Assembly (NCBI GenBank): GCA_963682055.1
Contig: OY821746.1
Location: 21,642,481 to 21,706,480, forward strand
Reading direction: 5' to 3'
DNA length: 64,000 nucleotides
From: Primula veris
Taxonomy: Eukaryota > Streptophyta > Magnoliopsida > Ericales > Primulaceae
The position numbers were made by a program, and so were the translations under genes. The notes beneath the pieces were generated by a model. The model saw only the letters and a program-made list of their open reading frames with translations, did not search any database and had not been told where the DNA came from. Positions 12,568 through 25,518 of the stretch are shown here, one piece after another (the stretch's first letter is position 1; the number at the start of each line of letters is the position of its first letter).

Positions 12568-13142
12568 ATGCATGTGTTTACACCAAGTCAACCTTAGGTA
12601 GGGTTGCAAACCTTTCTTCAAATAAAAAGCAGTGAAACTGTTGATTGGAGGAGCAGGAGCTCCTTGAGAACTATGTAAATTTTTGTACAAGACATTTGAG
12701 AAATTTCGGAACTTGCAATCCTTTTGAGGATGTTATGATTGGTTACAGACCATGGATGGCTCTACCTAATAATGTTAGTAGTAGTAAAATTGAGCTGCAA
12801 TTTTTTTTTGTGTGTGTGTGTGTGACTATGAAGTATGCAAATCAGCACATGTGACTTTTTTTGCTCACATTTTTTGTTCTACCGTCACCTATGAAATATT
12901 CTACCAGCAAATATGATGCTTGTTTTGCAATTGTGGTTCGATTGAAAGGTTTCTTCAGTAAGAAAGAAAGTATCAAGGACAGATTTGTCAAGTTATTTAA
13001 TGTGAGTCCAATTGGGGTCAAATGGTAATGATTTTATGACTTGCAGGGCTATGGATTTACCCAATAATATCTATGCTGCTTACTTTTTGGATCAAAATAA
13101 CACTCCTTGTCTAAGGGGTAGTTATTTTAAGATATAGAAAGG
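12568..13142 (+). other. RPB5 3' flank
   Basis: Presumed 3' UTR and downstream DNA. A short GT run is at about 12811-12823. The frames here have no recognisable protein. Confidence 0.4.
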
Positions 13143-13150
13143 GTATAAAC

Positions 13151-13650
13151 CAGTGTTTTAAATAGCGTTATCGCTATCGTAGCGTTTTTTCGAGAGAAAC
13201 GCTAAAAGCGCTAATAGCGTTGCTATATAGCGCTTTGCGGTGTATTTTTTTTGCCTAAATATGTACTAAACTTTAGAATATATAACAAAAAAAAATAAAA
13301 AAAATATAGTTATATTAGATTGTAATAAAAAAAAAATCAAAAAAAAAATTGTTGTTGGTGAGTTTCGAACCCAGGTCTGCTGGAAATAACAGCACAGTCT
13401 TAACCATTTGGACTGCAAACACTTTTATGAAAATTGCACAATATATATTTATTATTTAAATCCGCTGTTTTTTTTTTAACTCGCTATTTACGCTTTTGGT
13501 CCAGAATTTCGCGCTTTTTGCGCTTTTGGTCCTCTATAGCGCGATTTTAGCGCAATTCCACCTAAAATCGTGATTTTTCGTTGCGTTTTTTACCAAAAAA
13601 GCGCTATTTCACGCTACGTAGCGCTACGTAGCGCGAATTTTAAAACAGAG
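13151..13650. mobile_element. hAT-like non-autonomous element with tRNA-like insert
   Basis: A 500-bp element with short imperfect inverted ends (CAGTGTTTTAAATAGCG on the left; the right is the complement of CTCTGTTTTAAAATTCGCG). A perfect 8-bp TSD, GTATAAAC, lies at 13143-13150 and 13651-13658; 8 bp is the hAT signature. Both arms are rich in AGCGCT/GCGCTA palindromic wording. The middle (about 13350-13430, minus strand) has a tRNA-like region with an A-box-like AATGGTTAAGAC and a B-box-like GGGTTCGAAAC. Confidence 0.88.
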
Positions 13651-14135
13651 GTATAAACCAAGAGGTTTACTGAGGTTTTAAACCTTTGACTCATGAGGTT
13701 TTTTTTCAAGGCAACTTTTCAATGAAGGCAATGGTATGAGAAAAGTTGTGCTTGGGTGTCAAGATACATAGGATAAGAACAGATATTTAAGCTTATGAGG
13801 ATATTTTTCTGAAGCTTTTTGTTTTTGTTTTTGTTGTTTTTAAAAGGCAACTTTTTAAGAAGGACTGGGTATGAAAAAAATTTGTGCTTTATTTTTGCTA
13901 ATTAGCTTGATAATAGATGCAGGTTTGCTGGTGATGATGCTGAGATTTCAGCTTACATGAGCTATTTGGAAGTTTTGTAAAGTTATTATGAGATGTTTGG
14001 CTAGTGATCTAGAACTAGAGATTTTTGTCAATTGGGATATGAGTATCAAAAATCACACCTTAGATCACGACTGATCTATATTCAGAGATATAAGGTTAGG
14101 GGGTATAAGGAGAATGTTGTGTTTTTGTGCTCTCT

Positions 14136-14275
14136 TTCCTTTTGTAACATTAAGTTCTCGGTCTTTAGTCTTAGCTTTACCTATCCTAGTAAGATCATCC
14201 GCACCTTCCTTTTGTAACATTAAGTTCTCGGTCTTTAGTCTTAGCTTTACCTATCCTAGTAAGATCATCCGCACC
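14136..14275. repeat. Perfect 70-bp tandem duplication
   Basis: Positions 14136-14205 are repeated without visible change at 14206-14275; both start TTCCTTTTGTAAC and end ATCATCCGCACC. The identity suggests a recent event. The surrounding 13.7-14.45 kb has no recognisable gene. Confidence 0.9.
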
Positions 14276-14476
14276 AGCTACCTCAACCATTTTCTCAAAC
14301 CTAACACATTTTATATGTTTAAGAAACCGTTTACATTTACACAAAATTACAGCTTCCTTAATAATTTCCTTATAATAACCCTACATTATTTTTTTGTTTT
14401 TTTATTATATTTTAATAATCATAACAATATTACAACCATAAAAATGTGAACCCCATGATAGTTTATTATTATTATA

Positions 14477-14714
14477 CTCTCTCCGTCCCTAAACAAATAT
14501 CCTCTACGAAAATACATGCAATTTTTACCATCAAAATTTTCATATCAAAATTACCGAAACGAAAAAATTGAAAATTTCATCATATAGTTCTAATAACCAT
14601 AAACTACGTGATTAACTTTTAAAATAATTTTTTTCGGCAATTTAAATATGAAAAAATTATCGGTCAAAATTGTACTTATTTTCGTATGATACATTTGTTT
14701 AGGAACGAATGGAG
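14477..14714. mobile_element. Stowaway/mariner-like MITE
   Basis: A 238-bp element with inverted ends (CTCTCTCCGTCCCTAAACAA on the left; GTTTAGGAACGAATGGAG on the right) and TA on both sides. It belongs to the same broad family as 563-1386 and 30247-30471, sharing the inner wording ATTTTGACCG or its relatives. No coding capacity. Confidence 0.8.
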
Positions 14715-14716
14715 TA

Positions 14717-17700
14717 TTAATCTAGGGAATCATATGCATTCCTCATATATGAGGTGAATTTTGTGTTTACTTAAATTTAAGGAATTTATAAGGTTTCTGA
14801 TGCATGTAATTTTTTATACCATAATCATCAAATTTTAAGAAAAAATATGTTTTGAGTAAACAAATGCGGATGCTTTAACTATATGATTGTATGACTGTTT
14901 TTTTTCCGGTCAAGTTTAAAAATAGTTTTTGTGTAATGTAAGGACCACCATGGGGTCTATCATAAATACTTTTTTTTAATGAAATGCACCAGACTTTTGA
15001 GGGGGGGAAAATGTGAGTCCAATTAGTAGACTGAGGCAAGAGTTTCTCACCATTAAAAAGTATGATTTGGTGAAATTAGATTCATGGACAGCAAACTAAT
15101 TACGGACAACTTTGTGAGATCCTCATCCAAAGGTTCAGTTTCTGAAAATTACACGAACCAATGAATTTAATTTCTATTATTAGGGTGAGAAAAAGCTAAT
15201 TCAAAAATTAATTTAAGAATGGAAATTTAGACGTTATATAAATTTTTCTTGCATTGTAAAATCACTGTTCAACTACAAAATAGACCAAATAAACCTGAAA
15301 GAAAAAGTAAACTTTGATATATTAGAAGATTTTGATTAGACTGGAGTTGCAATGGCAAGGTCCCAATTAGCTACCCCTAGCGATATGTATATGTCTGCAA
15401 TATCCTATTTTTCGAGCTCGGTGGGGCCAACTTTTTGAGAAATAGGGTGTTCAATTTGGAGCTTATCATTCTTCTATTACGAATAAAAGGAGTGATCTTC
15501 AACTTACCCTGGATAAAAGTTCAGGTACAAGTAACAAACTGCTGTACTTCGTTTCCGTCAAGGAATTGAAATTGATTAAGGAAAATCGCAAAAGCAGAAA
15601 CATAAAGAAAGGCAGGAGAAACTAATAGATGTAATAAAACAAATGACTTTAATTTTTATACAATGACTTGCTACAAAAATTTAATAGAAGTGCATACTAT
15701 AAACCCTCATAGCTCGAAATGATCAAAGGAGCCGCATTGCTGGAAAAAAGATCCCTATCATATTTAAAAGTCTAAAGGATAAACAAATTTACATTTTCGT
15801 TGCATTGTTACGAAACGACAATGAATAAAACACACTCGTACGTATAAGCTTATTGCCAGACAAGACAGGTTTAACCCGGTCAATTTCTGTTAAAGTACTT
15901 GATTTTAGATCACTATGTTTCCCACTGATATAAATAGGATTTATTTCGGATCATGTCATTTTTGCAATAAATTAGATTAAGCTTATTTGAAATGAAACTA
16001 ACAGCAGTTTAGCACAGGATATAACCTCGCTTGATAATGTGGGAGCAAGGAATTCTCATTTCTCCACCTCACCCGTTAAATTGTTTACTAAATGTGGCAA
16101 ACATATCAACTTCTGACACCATTTTGTTGAGTTAAATGATAACTTAGCAAGTCCAAAGCGTATCAAAATCGCATGTATTCTTATAGTCTGAGTACACCAA
16201 CACCTTTGCCAACCTTGCCAATGTAGTTGTTATAATCCGTTATGGTTGACGTGATCTGAATATCAGGTGCTCGAGTACAATCAAAGACACATTTTTCTAC
16301 GGAAGCTTTCAAATATTAATCAAGTTTGTACTTGGAAATTCCACAGGAACTGACGAACTGTCACATCACAACCTACCAATTACGCAAGTTTTATCATTTT
16401 GCAATCGACGGGCGCTCATTATCTTCCTTAATCCTTACTATTATATATAAAGATATTAGACCATTTAAAAGGAAGTTGAACCATTATTAAAAGTTGGGTA
16501 TCCAGCGGACTCGGGCCTCAGTATTCAATAAGTTGCTTGCACGTTACTCCGGACAATTTCATCGACTCTACATTTAAAACAGCTGATAGTGTGGCAGAGA
16601 ATACACATGATGAGGAAGACTTCTGGGAATAGTCATCGGAAAACCTTACCTCGTATCGACAAATATCTCCACGACTGGCATACATGAAAAGGAGCAACAC
16701 AGTTTTAGCTATGGTTTATCGACGCGACTGCAGACTAGTGACTATCACAACTACACCATTGATTGGAATCCAAGTGAAATTGTGTAAGACACTTCTAGAT
16801 AGTTTTCTTATCTTTTTTAGTATTTCTATCTCCAGGTATATAATATCGACCATCTTTAATGACCTTAAAGTCCATCAAGAACGTTATTGCCAACTCCTGT
16901 TCAGATAGGCCTCGTGTAGTTGAAAATCATTTTTTTTTTCCAGATAACGGGTGAACATACATAAGACCAAAAGGTAAATTTAAACTAGGTTTATGTTTCA
17001 GTACAAGGTTCGAAACTTGTACACATCTAGTGTAATCTACTGAAAACAATTCTCAGGATTGTTTGTTTCCAAAAAAAAATTTCAAGAACAACAGCCCTAG
17101 CTTTGGTATTTGCAATCTGATACAAACTAGGACCGCACTTTTTGCAAGAGTAAACTTAATAACCCGGTTGTCCTACAATGTTATACATATTTTATCTGAC
17201 TTTCATAATGGGACAAGTGCTATTAAGCAATCCAGCCTATTTTGAGAACTTAAGGAGAGATAAATTGGTTTATTATAAATTGTTTTCCCAAATCTTTCAT
17301 CCTCATAAGATTTATCATGACTATTTTACTTTTAAAACACCATATTTCATATCATCTATTATCATTATAGGTGCATGCATGTTGCTTAATTAATTTAGTT
17401 TCATGCTCTCAAAAATATATAATAGTTAGTTTTGTATGATATTAGGTCATTTTCGTTATATTTTCTCTATCCTATTAAAAAGATTCATTTCATTAGATTA
17501 TGTATGTTGTTTAAAACTATTTTGTTGTGCTCAATTAAAATTCATATCGCTAGGTTATGTATTATGTTAATTTTTTAATTGTATGCTATCATAAGTAAAA
17601 ATGTATGCTGTGAAAAACCTAGTTCTAGTTGTATACTCTCAAAATCATAATTGTATTATGTAAAAATCATTGATTTATATATATATTCTCTCAAAATATA

Positions 17701-19898
17701 CATTATAATTAGCTTTTTTATAAGATTATGTCAATTTGGTTGTATAATTGTATTCTCTCAATATATGTTATGCAGTAGCTTATGTATAATGTTAAATGAA
17801 ATCCAAGTCATAAGCTTATCTATGTTGTTTAAACTATTTTGTTGTGTTCTATCAAAATTCATACTACTAGATCATGTATTCTATTAAAATTATTTAATTG
17901 ATTGCTATCAAAACTGTAATTGTATGATGTGAAAAAAAAGGTATAGTTGTCTACCCTTAATATCGTACTTGTACAGTTGTACTCTCTAAAAAACGTTATC
18001 TTTGCACTTATGTATGAAGTGAAAGTAATTTAGTTTTAGGAAAAAATTATATTAATTAGACTGGTCCTCTAATTAATTTTTCAAACCAAAATATGGGTTT
18101 TGAATCATTTGGGATGAATTTTAGTGGGAGAGAATATGAGGATAAATCTTAGAGGGAGAGAAATTATAGGAGATATCTGACAAACTAAAGTGTAGGAAAT
18201 TAATAACCGGGGCATAATATAGGTATATAATTTTTTTAAATGATTAGAAAATAAAAAGACTAAAAACAATGGAAGTCCAAAAGGTAGGTTTTTCACTAAA
18301 TAAGTAAAAAAAGTTATATTTAGAGGTAATTTATCCTATTTTATACTGATGTTGAAGTTTAAAGAAAATAACGGGAAACCCAATTGCCTCATGTACTGTT
18401 CATCCTGATCATGTATGTACCAAAGGAGCACTTGAATATTCCAACAACTGCAAAAGAAATGAAAATATTTATTTTCTTTTCTCTGGGTTTGATATTTCTT
18501 GATGGAAGTATTTCAAAATTATACTATTTAGGTATTGCTCATTACTCTTTTCTGAAAATTGATCAAATTAAGTTAACTATATATTTAGGGGTATATTAAT
18601 TAGATGTATCTAATTGTATGGTTTCGTTACTTCATCCGTTAGAATTTTTACGTATCTGGTGTTGTTACACATATAGTAAGTTGCGTTTGTTATCATTTTT
18701 TGATTCAACTTCAACATTTAAAACACTACTTATAAATGATTCTATGTTTTATACTATTAAACTGCTTTCATAAATTGCACATCTGACTTTAAGTTATTGT
18801 AGCTTTACCCACCTATGTTATTTGCAAGTCAATATATAAAGTATACTCTGTTATTGTTCGACAAACCCAAGCGTATATGTTTAAACTAAGTTGCGCATTG
18901 ACAATCTGGTGTAATAATTACGTGTTTTATATCATTATCCGTCGCAGACGCATGGCGTGTATCACGATTATTATAATATATATAAATATACTAGCATGCG
19001 TGTGTCCACGTGATGTGTGGTGTAGCACATAGATGTGTAAGTTGTTGTGTAATATCAAACAAAAATATTTAGCAACATAAATTCAATTCTAAAAAAGAGC
19101 ACTCCTAACTATAACAAGAAAAATAATGATACATGTAAGGACGAGAGAAAGCGCATCGGATTTTTTTTTTGGTAGTATTGAAATAGTTGGTATTCTAAAT
19201 TTAACCGTGGTTATGCATTTTTTTTTTAAGATTTGAATTTAATCTAACTACTATGTGTGTGGGTAATTTTTAAAACTATATAGGGTTTTTTGTAAATATT
19301 TGTTGTAAGGCCTCTAGACATATAGTCAGGGCCGGATTTTGAGCTAGGCTCAATAGCCACGGGTCTAAAGCTTCCAAAAAAAGTATATTTTAAAGGCCAC
19401 GGTTTTACGAAATATTAAATATATACATATAATTCATTTTGTTTCTCTAATCAATAGTTATATGTGGCATGTGGCCGATTGGTTGGTTTTCTTACTAAAT
19501 AGTCTAGTCAACCTGTGTTCTAATGTTTGCGGAGATAATATTTTATTTTTTATTTCATTATATAATTTAGTACACTAATGAACTCTTTTATTAAAGAAAA
19601 AAATGAAATAATTGCAATTTGTTAAATAAACAACAGATTTGGTCCCTGATTTATTTTTAAAAAAATCATAGTATAATTTTAGGTCGAATGCGAAATTTGT
19701 AAAAAAATTGCTCCGTATCATTGATTTTTTTGTTAAATGTACTCAACTTATTGCATCTAATATTTTCTAACTTAATATTTTACCATTCATTAATCGTATC
19801 TTATAAATTTTATTTAACTACATTTTTTTACGGAGAAAAAAAACCCTCATTTTTAAGATGGCCCAAGACCCTCAAAACTCTCGAAATAGCCATAAATA

Positions 19899-19932
<34 letters not shown>

Positions 19933-21361
19933 TATATAAAGAAAAGGATAATTAAATGTGAACACAATTAAATTTCCGAAAAACTTTGTTAATGATTTCA
20001 CGTTACTTTGTCTTGCATTTTTTCCCCATTACATTTTCGGATACCAAGCCCACCTTTTAACAAGATAAGAGATATTTTTGACGTGTTTGAAAAAATCAGT
20101 AGTCAAATAATAAAAAAACAGCATAGTAAGAGGGCCAATATTGTAATTTCTTTTGAATTTTTAAATTTTACCGTAATTTTCAAAACATGTCATTATACGT
20201 TTCGAAAAAAAAATGCATATTTGCGTTTCCGTCGTGAAACCGTACAGATTTGCAGTAATCAAATCTTGATTTGAAGTGTTTTTACAAAAAAAATGTCAAA
20301 GTTAATGTCTATATAACTTCTCATGTAAGTATATGCATGTGTATGTGTATAAATAGAAAGCACCTATGCGGGTAGAGTACGGTATGGGTGCGAAAATACG
20401 TTGGTTCTGAATTTTTAATGGTATGGGTACCATGGATAGTTAATGTATTTTATACAATATCCGAATACGAAGATAAAAGAGAAAATGACTGAAAAGGGTT
20501 AAGTGGTTGTTACTTTGCATTTCATGAACTGTTGTTTACTTTTTTTTATTGCGTTTTGTTTTTTTCAAATATTTTGTATTGTCCAAAATAAATCATTTTC
20601 AAGATTAGGAGCTTAAATGATCTATAAATGGATGGTTGATATATTTGTTGTTACGTATCAGGATTGTTATAACGGAGAAACGGTACTGTGAAGCCGATCC
20701 ACTATAATTAAGGGTGTGCTAACCAATAGAATTTTTTAGTTTTAATTTTGAATTAATTTTAGGATAGTTATTTTTAGGTTTATTAATATGTGTTGGATTT
20801 TTAATAGATGTCACACCTTAAATTATAATGTATCGGATGTACGGTAGTGTTACTCGTGATAATGCAGATATATGAGTAATCTTTAGACAAAAAGTTCCAA
20901 GTGTATGTTTGTGCAGATTTAGAGGAAAATAAAATGTTTTAAAAATTCACAAAACAAAGCGATTGCCACTGACATGTCATTCTTGTCTTAAATATCAATT
21001 TTTTTATAGTTACGGTCTTTAATGCTGAGATATAGTAAGTTAACCTATTTATAGGATAAATGGTTGATAATCATAATAAAATGAGAAAGATATGAGATAG
21101 CCAATTAATATTAACCAGATAAATAATTTATTGTACTTTATTTTCTGACTAGTTGTCTATTGGTTTTTCTTGTATATGCATCAGATGATTGTCGAGATAA
21201 CCACTGTACTGAACGGCTTGATTTGTGTTTGTTAAAAATTCCTGTTGCGAGCGAGAGATTAACTGGATTGAGGTTTTTGCAACTTGGTTGCTATGAACAA
21301 GAGTGGCACCGATTCTTTCGAGTTGGTGCTCTTTCAGTTTGGTTTATTTTTTAGAATGGAG
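14717..21361. other. Gene-poor intergenic DNA
   Basis: No gene is supported. Items seen: a short acidic frame around 16515-16630 that might be a relic of a TPR-gene N-terminus (weak); AT-rich DNA at 17-19 kb; a CAGGGCCGGATTTTG hAT-like end at about 19327; a TTA run (19900-19925) next to a TA run; a copy of the 6.1-6.36 kb segment at 19928-20160; and, at 20690-20860, an inverted relative of the interior of the 563-1386 element. Confidence 0.45.
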
Positions 21362-21364
21362 GGT

Positions 21365-21557
21365 CACTACAAAAAAATATTCAAATAGCGACGGGATTAG
21401 TGACAGTATTTTTTGTTACGAGCTTATTAGCAACGGTTTTTGTGACGGTTTTGTTACAGTTTAGTCAATTTGCGACAGATTTGTGACAACTTTTTAAATT
21501 AGCGACAGGCTTATGACAGCTTTTAACTCTCACTAAATCAAACATTATTTTGTAGTG
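21365..21557. mobile_element. CACTA-type MITE, copy 1
   Basis: A 193-bp element starting CACTACAAAAAAATA and ending TATTTTGTAGTG, flanked by a perfect 3-bp TSD, GGT (21362-21364 and 21558-21560). Terminal CACTA and a 3-bp TSD define the En/Spm superfamily. The inside has repeated GCGACGG, TTGTGACGG and GTGACAGCTTTT-like wording. It is nearly identical to the copy at 22332-22525. Confidence 0.92.
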
Positions 21558-22214
21558 GGTTAACTAAAAGGGAAATTGTGATGATATTTTCATGAATTGG
21601 AGTAACAAAGGCAAGTATTGATTAATTATAAACAATGACATTTATTTTTCTGAGGAGTAAACAAATGCGTCTAGAGATAATGTTTTACTAAAATAAAAAA
21701 ATCTCTGTAAACCGGACATGCGATTACTGATAGGTACTTGTTCGGTTGTTAAACACGTCAAATCCCTGTATTATTCATTACCATGACTCGCTAGATTTCT
21801 GAAAGCTAGTCTTCAAACGACTAAAATTGACAGCAACTTTCTATTATAGAAAAGGTGAAAAGGGTAACAAAGGAGACATGAGTTGGAAAACATATCAGCC
21901 TTCAGTTGTTTGCCAAAGATGCGAAATTGGTGTCGTATTTCATTCTGTGCATTCTAGTAACTCTAATTTGATTGTTTTCATCTGTACATAGATAATCTGT
22001 ATGTATTTTGTTAGTTACAACGTCGGTTTGTTTGTCACTAGCTATTCTTTGAGTTTGGAATTTTGATTGGACTTTAGCTATGTTCGAATCATTATTGCAT
22101 CTTTCAATGATCTTGATGAGTTTGTACATTATGAATTTATGTTAAATCTTTTCCATATTCATATTCATATTCCTTGTTTCTTGTTTCTTTTTTCTTTTTT
22201 TTTCCTGAAAGCAG

Positions 22215-24069
22215 AAAGCATTAAAAGAAGCAAATGAAGCAAAATTGGAAGGCAACAAACTCTTTGGAAATAGACAGAAGCTTTGTCAAAATATAGATTT
22301 GCTTTACAAGTTGCACCTGATTTCCCCTCATCACTACAAAAAAAATACTCAAATAGCGACGGGATTAATGACGGTATTTTTTGTTACGAGCTTATTAGCG
22401 ACGGTTTTTGTGACGGTTTTATGACAGTTTAGTCAATTTGCGACAGATTTGTGACAGCTTTTTAAATTAACGACAGGCTTGTGACAGTTTTTGACTCTCA
22501 CTAAATCAAACATTATTTTGTAGTGCATCTGTTGAACTACGCTCCATTTGTCACGCTAAATCGCTAATTGTGCAATATATTTCTTAAAAATGGTACTATC
22601 TTCTTTTATCTGGTGTATTATTTTTTTTTATAAAACTCTTTTACTTGTTTTTTTTTAGATTAACTTGCTTTTAGTTGTTCGAGCATTCTCATCAGTGCTC
22701 CTATAGTATTTAAGGTTATATAGCTGTATAGGAGCCACGTGTGGTATAAACTTAAATCTTGCACATCAATGTTATATAAAGAAGCTATATTTCTAATTAA
22801 AATAATAGTATATTTTTTATTTTTTTATTTGTTACTCCTTTCACTGATGTACAGAGTATACGATCATCGTTTATCACCATCACCCATTTTCCCGTTATTT
22901 GCAATTAATACATAATTAACGACATAGAAAATATTATCGACGGATTTTCGTGGAGAAAAGAAAGGATGGAGGGAATAAATTATAATTTTTTATGAGTGTC
23001 TTGACACTTATTATCCCGTTCAGCTTCTTATGTTTTGTTCTATGCCATGATTTAGAGTAAATTATGCAATTATAGATTTTTCATAAGCATTGGAGTTAAT
23101 TATCATCCAATTCAGCAAGTTTGGTGTTTGGTTTCTATTCTTCCTTTATTTTCATTTTTTTTTTAATCTTATTATAAAAGCTCTATATAACTTCCTATTA
23201 GTTGTTCTAAGATGGTTTCTTGGTTCTTCTGTTAGGCCTAGCTATTTATCTCAAGGCGTCATGCATAAATATCCAATTCAGTTTCTTATTTTTGTTATGT
23301 CAAATTTCAGAATAAATCTGACGATGCTGTCAAATAGTGCACAAAAACATTAGAGTTAGAGAAATGATATATGCACAGAGTGAGTTGCACGGTATATACA
23401 CAGAATGGGTACGTGAAATGTAATAACATGTGATATATATAAACAGTGGTAGGGTTACAGTTTGATTTTTTCCCTATGTAATTAGTCATTATATACACCA
23501 TTATGTGTATTTCATTATATGCATATAGTATCTTAGAGTTAAATCCCAGTTATATGAAAGCTCTGTTGAGAATAGCAGAAGCCCATGAAAAACTAGACCA
23601 CTACGAAGAGGCTATTGCTGGTAATTTTATATTCTACTCCATAAATAGTAAACTTGTCATACCTGCTTACTCGGTTTAAAAGATTTTGGACTTGTTTCAC
23701 ATTTTTATATTCTTAATACCTTTTTTCGTTCTCTCACTTTGCCGATTACCTTTTTTGCATTGAAGATTTGAAGAAAATCTTGGAGCTGGATGAGTCACAA
23801 GTCATGTGAGAACGACTATTAAGCGTTCAGAACCCTTGGGTGCTAAAAAGCGAGAAAAGATGAAAAAAGAAATGTTGGGTAGGTTTTTTCAAATTTTGTT
23901 TGCTATGTTGAGTAGGTTTTCATTATTGATATATATATTTTTTATCTATATTCGTAGGTTGCAGGTAAGTTGAAAGAGATGGGGTTGGGCGGTTCGGATG
24001 AGTGTTGTTAACTTCAAAGCGGTGAAAGATTCAAACACAAGATCATATTCGATTTCATTTCAAAAGTAG
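22215..24069 (+). pseudogene. TTC1-like TPR protein pseudogene, 5'-truncated and disrupted
   Basis: Remains of a plant tetratricopeptide repeat protein of the TTC1 type, a small TPR co-chaperone-like family. Exon remnants in order: 22215-22277, reading KALKEANEAKLEGNKLFGNR, then after a frameshift FALQVAPDFPS and, beyond an inserted CACTA MITE (22332-22525), VELRSICHA; about 23536-23620, ELNPSYMKALLR...AEAHEKLDHYEEAIA; 23766-23880, LKKILELDESQ, a further frameshift, then TIKRSEPLGAKKREKMKKEM; and 23968-24069, KLKEMG, a third frameshift, then NFKAVKDSNTRSYSISFQK and a stop. Introns with GT-AG edges remain, so it is a decayed gene copy rather than a retrocopy. The N-terminal exon is missing or unrecognised. 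Confidence 0.82.
22332..22525. mobile_element. CACTA-type MITE, copy 2, inside the TPR pseudogene
   Basis: A 194-bp element with CACTACAAAAAAAATAC and TATTTTGTAGTG ends and a perfect 3-bp TSD, CAT (22329-22331 and 22526-22528). Removing the element and one CAT rejoins the reading PDFPS-SVELRSICHA of the TTC1-like gene, which locates the insertion exactly in coding sequence. Confidence 0.93.
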
Positions 24070-25238
24070 TTTTTTACTCGAAGCATTGTCTTACTTGGTG
24101 ACTTAAGAATCAGTACAGCAAGAGGAATTTCTCTTTATTAATGGAATTTATTGAACCTTGTATCTTTTTGGTTTGTTTATAACTTTAATCGGGTTTCTAC
24201 ATATCCAGGTGATGGAGATGGTTTTTTGTGGGTTCTAAATGTCGATGCACAGAAAAAGACTTTCTATTGTGTCAACATGTCAACGGTAGTCATTAATTAT
24301 CACAAAGATCGATATCACCTACTATGTGACTCTATTCACGTTCTTGTATTTTTAAACTTCAACCACTAATTATATTAGAGTATGCGCCTTTCAATTTTTC
24401 AAATTTCAACATGTAAAACGTATAGTTTGATGTACCAATCGTTAAAAACACATAATTTGGAGTAACCATGTCCTTTTTAGCCTACGATGGTGATTTTGCA
24501 TATATTCCCGTCGACATTTCTCTTTTCATGATACTGTAATTATATTGATCAATTAACTAGAAAGTCTCGGGTCGGGATTTTTTCGGGTTTGGACCGGGTC
24601 AGGACACCGGGATAGGTCGGAGACAGGGACTTTTTCCCATCCCTAGTCTGAATGTACACAACGTAAACCTTTTCAGTACACTTACATTCATTCTCTTATT
24701 GACCAATTTATTTTTCATGACGCGTTTTAGTGAAGCATTTTTTGTGCTCATTTTTAACTTAAGTGTTGCAGGAAAAAAATGGTATTCTATTAGACTGATT
24801 TGCAATTGAGCTGCATTGTATATATTTGTTTATGTGTATACTAAAACGTTAATTTTTCAAAAAAATGGGATTAAATTGATTTGTTTTATACAATATGAGA
24901 ATAAAATGAAAAGTAAACTTAAGTTCCATCAGGGTTACCGAAGTTACAATAAAATATGTAGTTGGTAAAACTGATCGTTTGATACCCAAATTATTATTTA
25001 CCAATAGTTGCGTATATTAAACATATTTTTTTCTCTTCGGAAAACTAGTAGTACTATTTTATAATAGATAGAACCATTTGCAATGAAATAATCATAGTTT
25101 AACTAATAAATTCCTAAAAAAACACTTTAGTACCTTTTAATAATAGACTTTTGTTTTCCATCATACATCTGTAATTACAAATATGTTATATTAAATGTAA
25201 ATATGAAATAGCTAGGGAACTAGATAGGGAGACTGATA
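24070..25238. other. Intergenic DNA, no gene seen
   Basis: AT-rich DNA downstream of the TPR pseudogene. A (TCGGG)-rich stretch at about 24566-24645, ending CCCATCCCTAG, resembles 54660-54835 and is probably a truncated hAT-type repeat. Confidence 0.45.
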
Positions 25239-25246
25239 AATTATAT

Positions 25247-25510
25247 TAGCGCTGGTGAAAAACAAAAAAATCGAACCGAAGAAAAAAGACCGAAATCGAA
25301 AAACCGAAACTTTTTCGGATCGGTTTCGGTTTACAATAAAACCGAACCGAAAAAAACTAGAAAAACCGAAAAAAGTCCGAAAAACCAAAAATAAAACCGA
25401 AAAAACCCGGTTCGGTCCAAAAAATTAAAAGACCGAAAACCGAACCGAAAAATCTGCTCTGTTTCGGTTTCAATTTTGTCAAAAACCAAACCGAATCGGA
25501 CCCAGCCCTA
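25247..25510. mobile_element. Small hAT-like element rich in AACCGA/TCGGTT
   Basis: A 264-bp element. The left end is TAGCGCTGGTG and the right end is the complement of TAGGGCTGGGT. The 8-bp TSD AATTATAT is perfect (25239-25246 and 25511-25518). The interior is made of CCGAAA/AACCGA motifs. No coding capacity. Confidence 0.85.
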
Positions 25511-25518
25511 AATTATAT

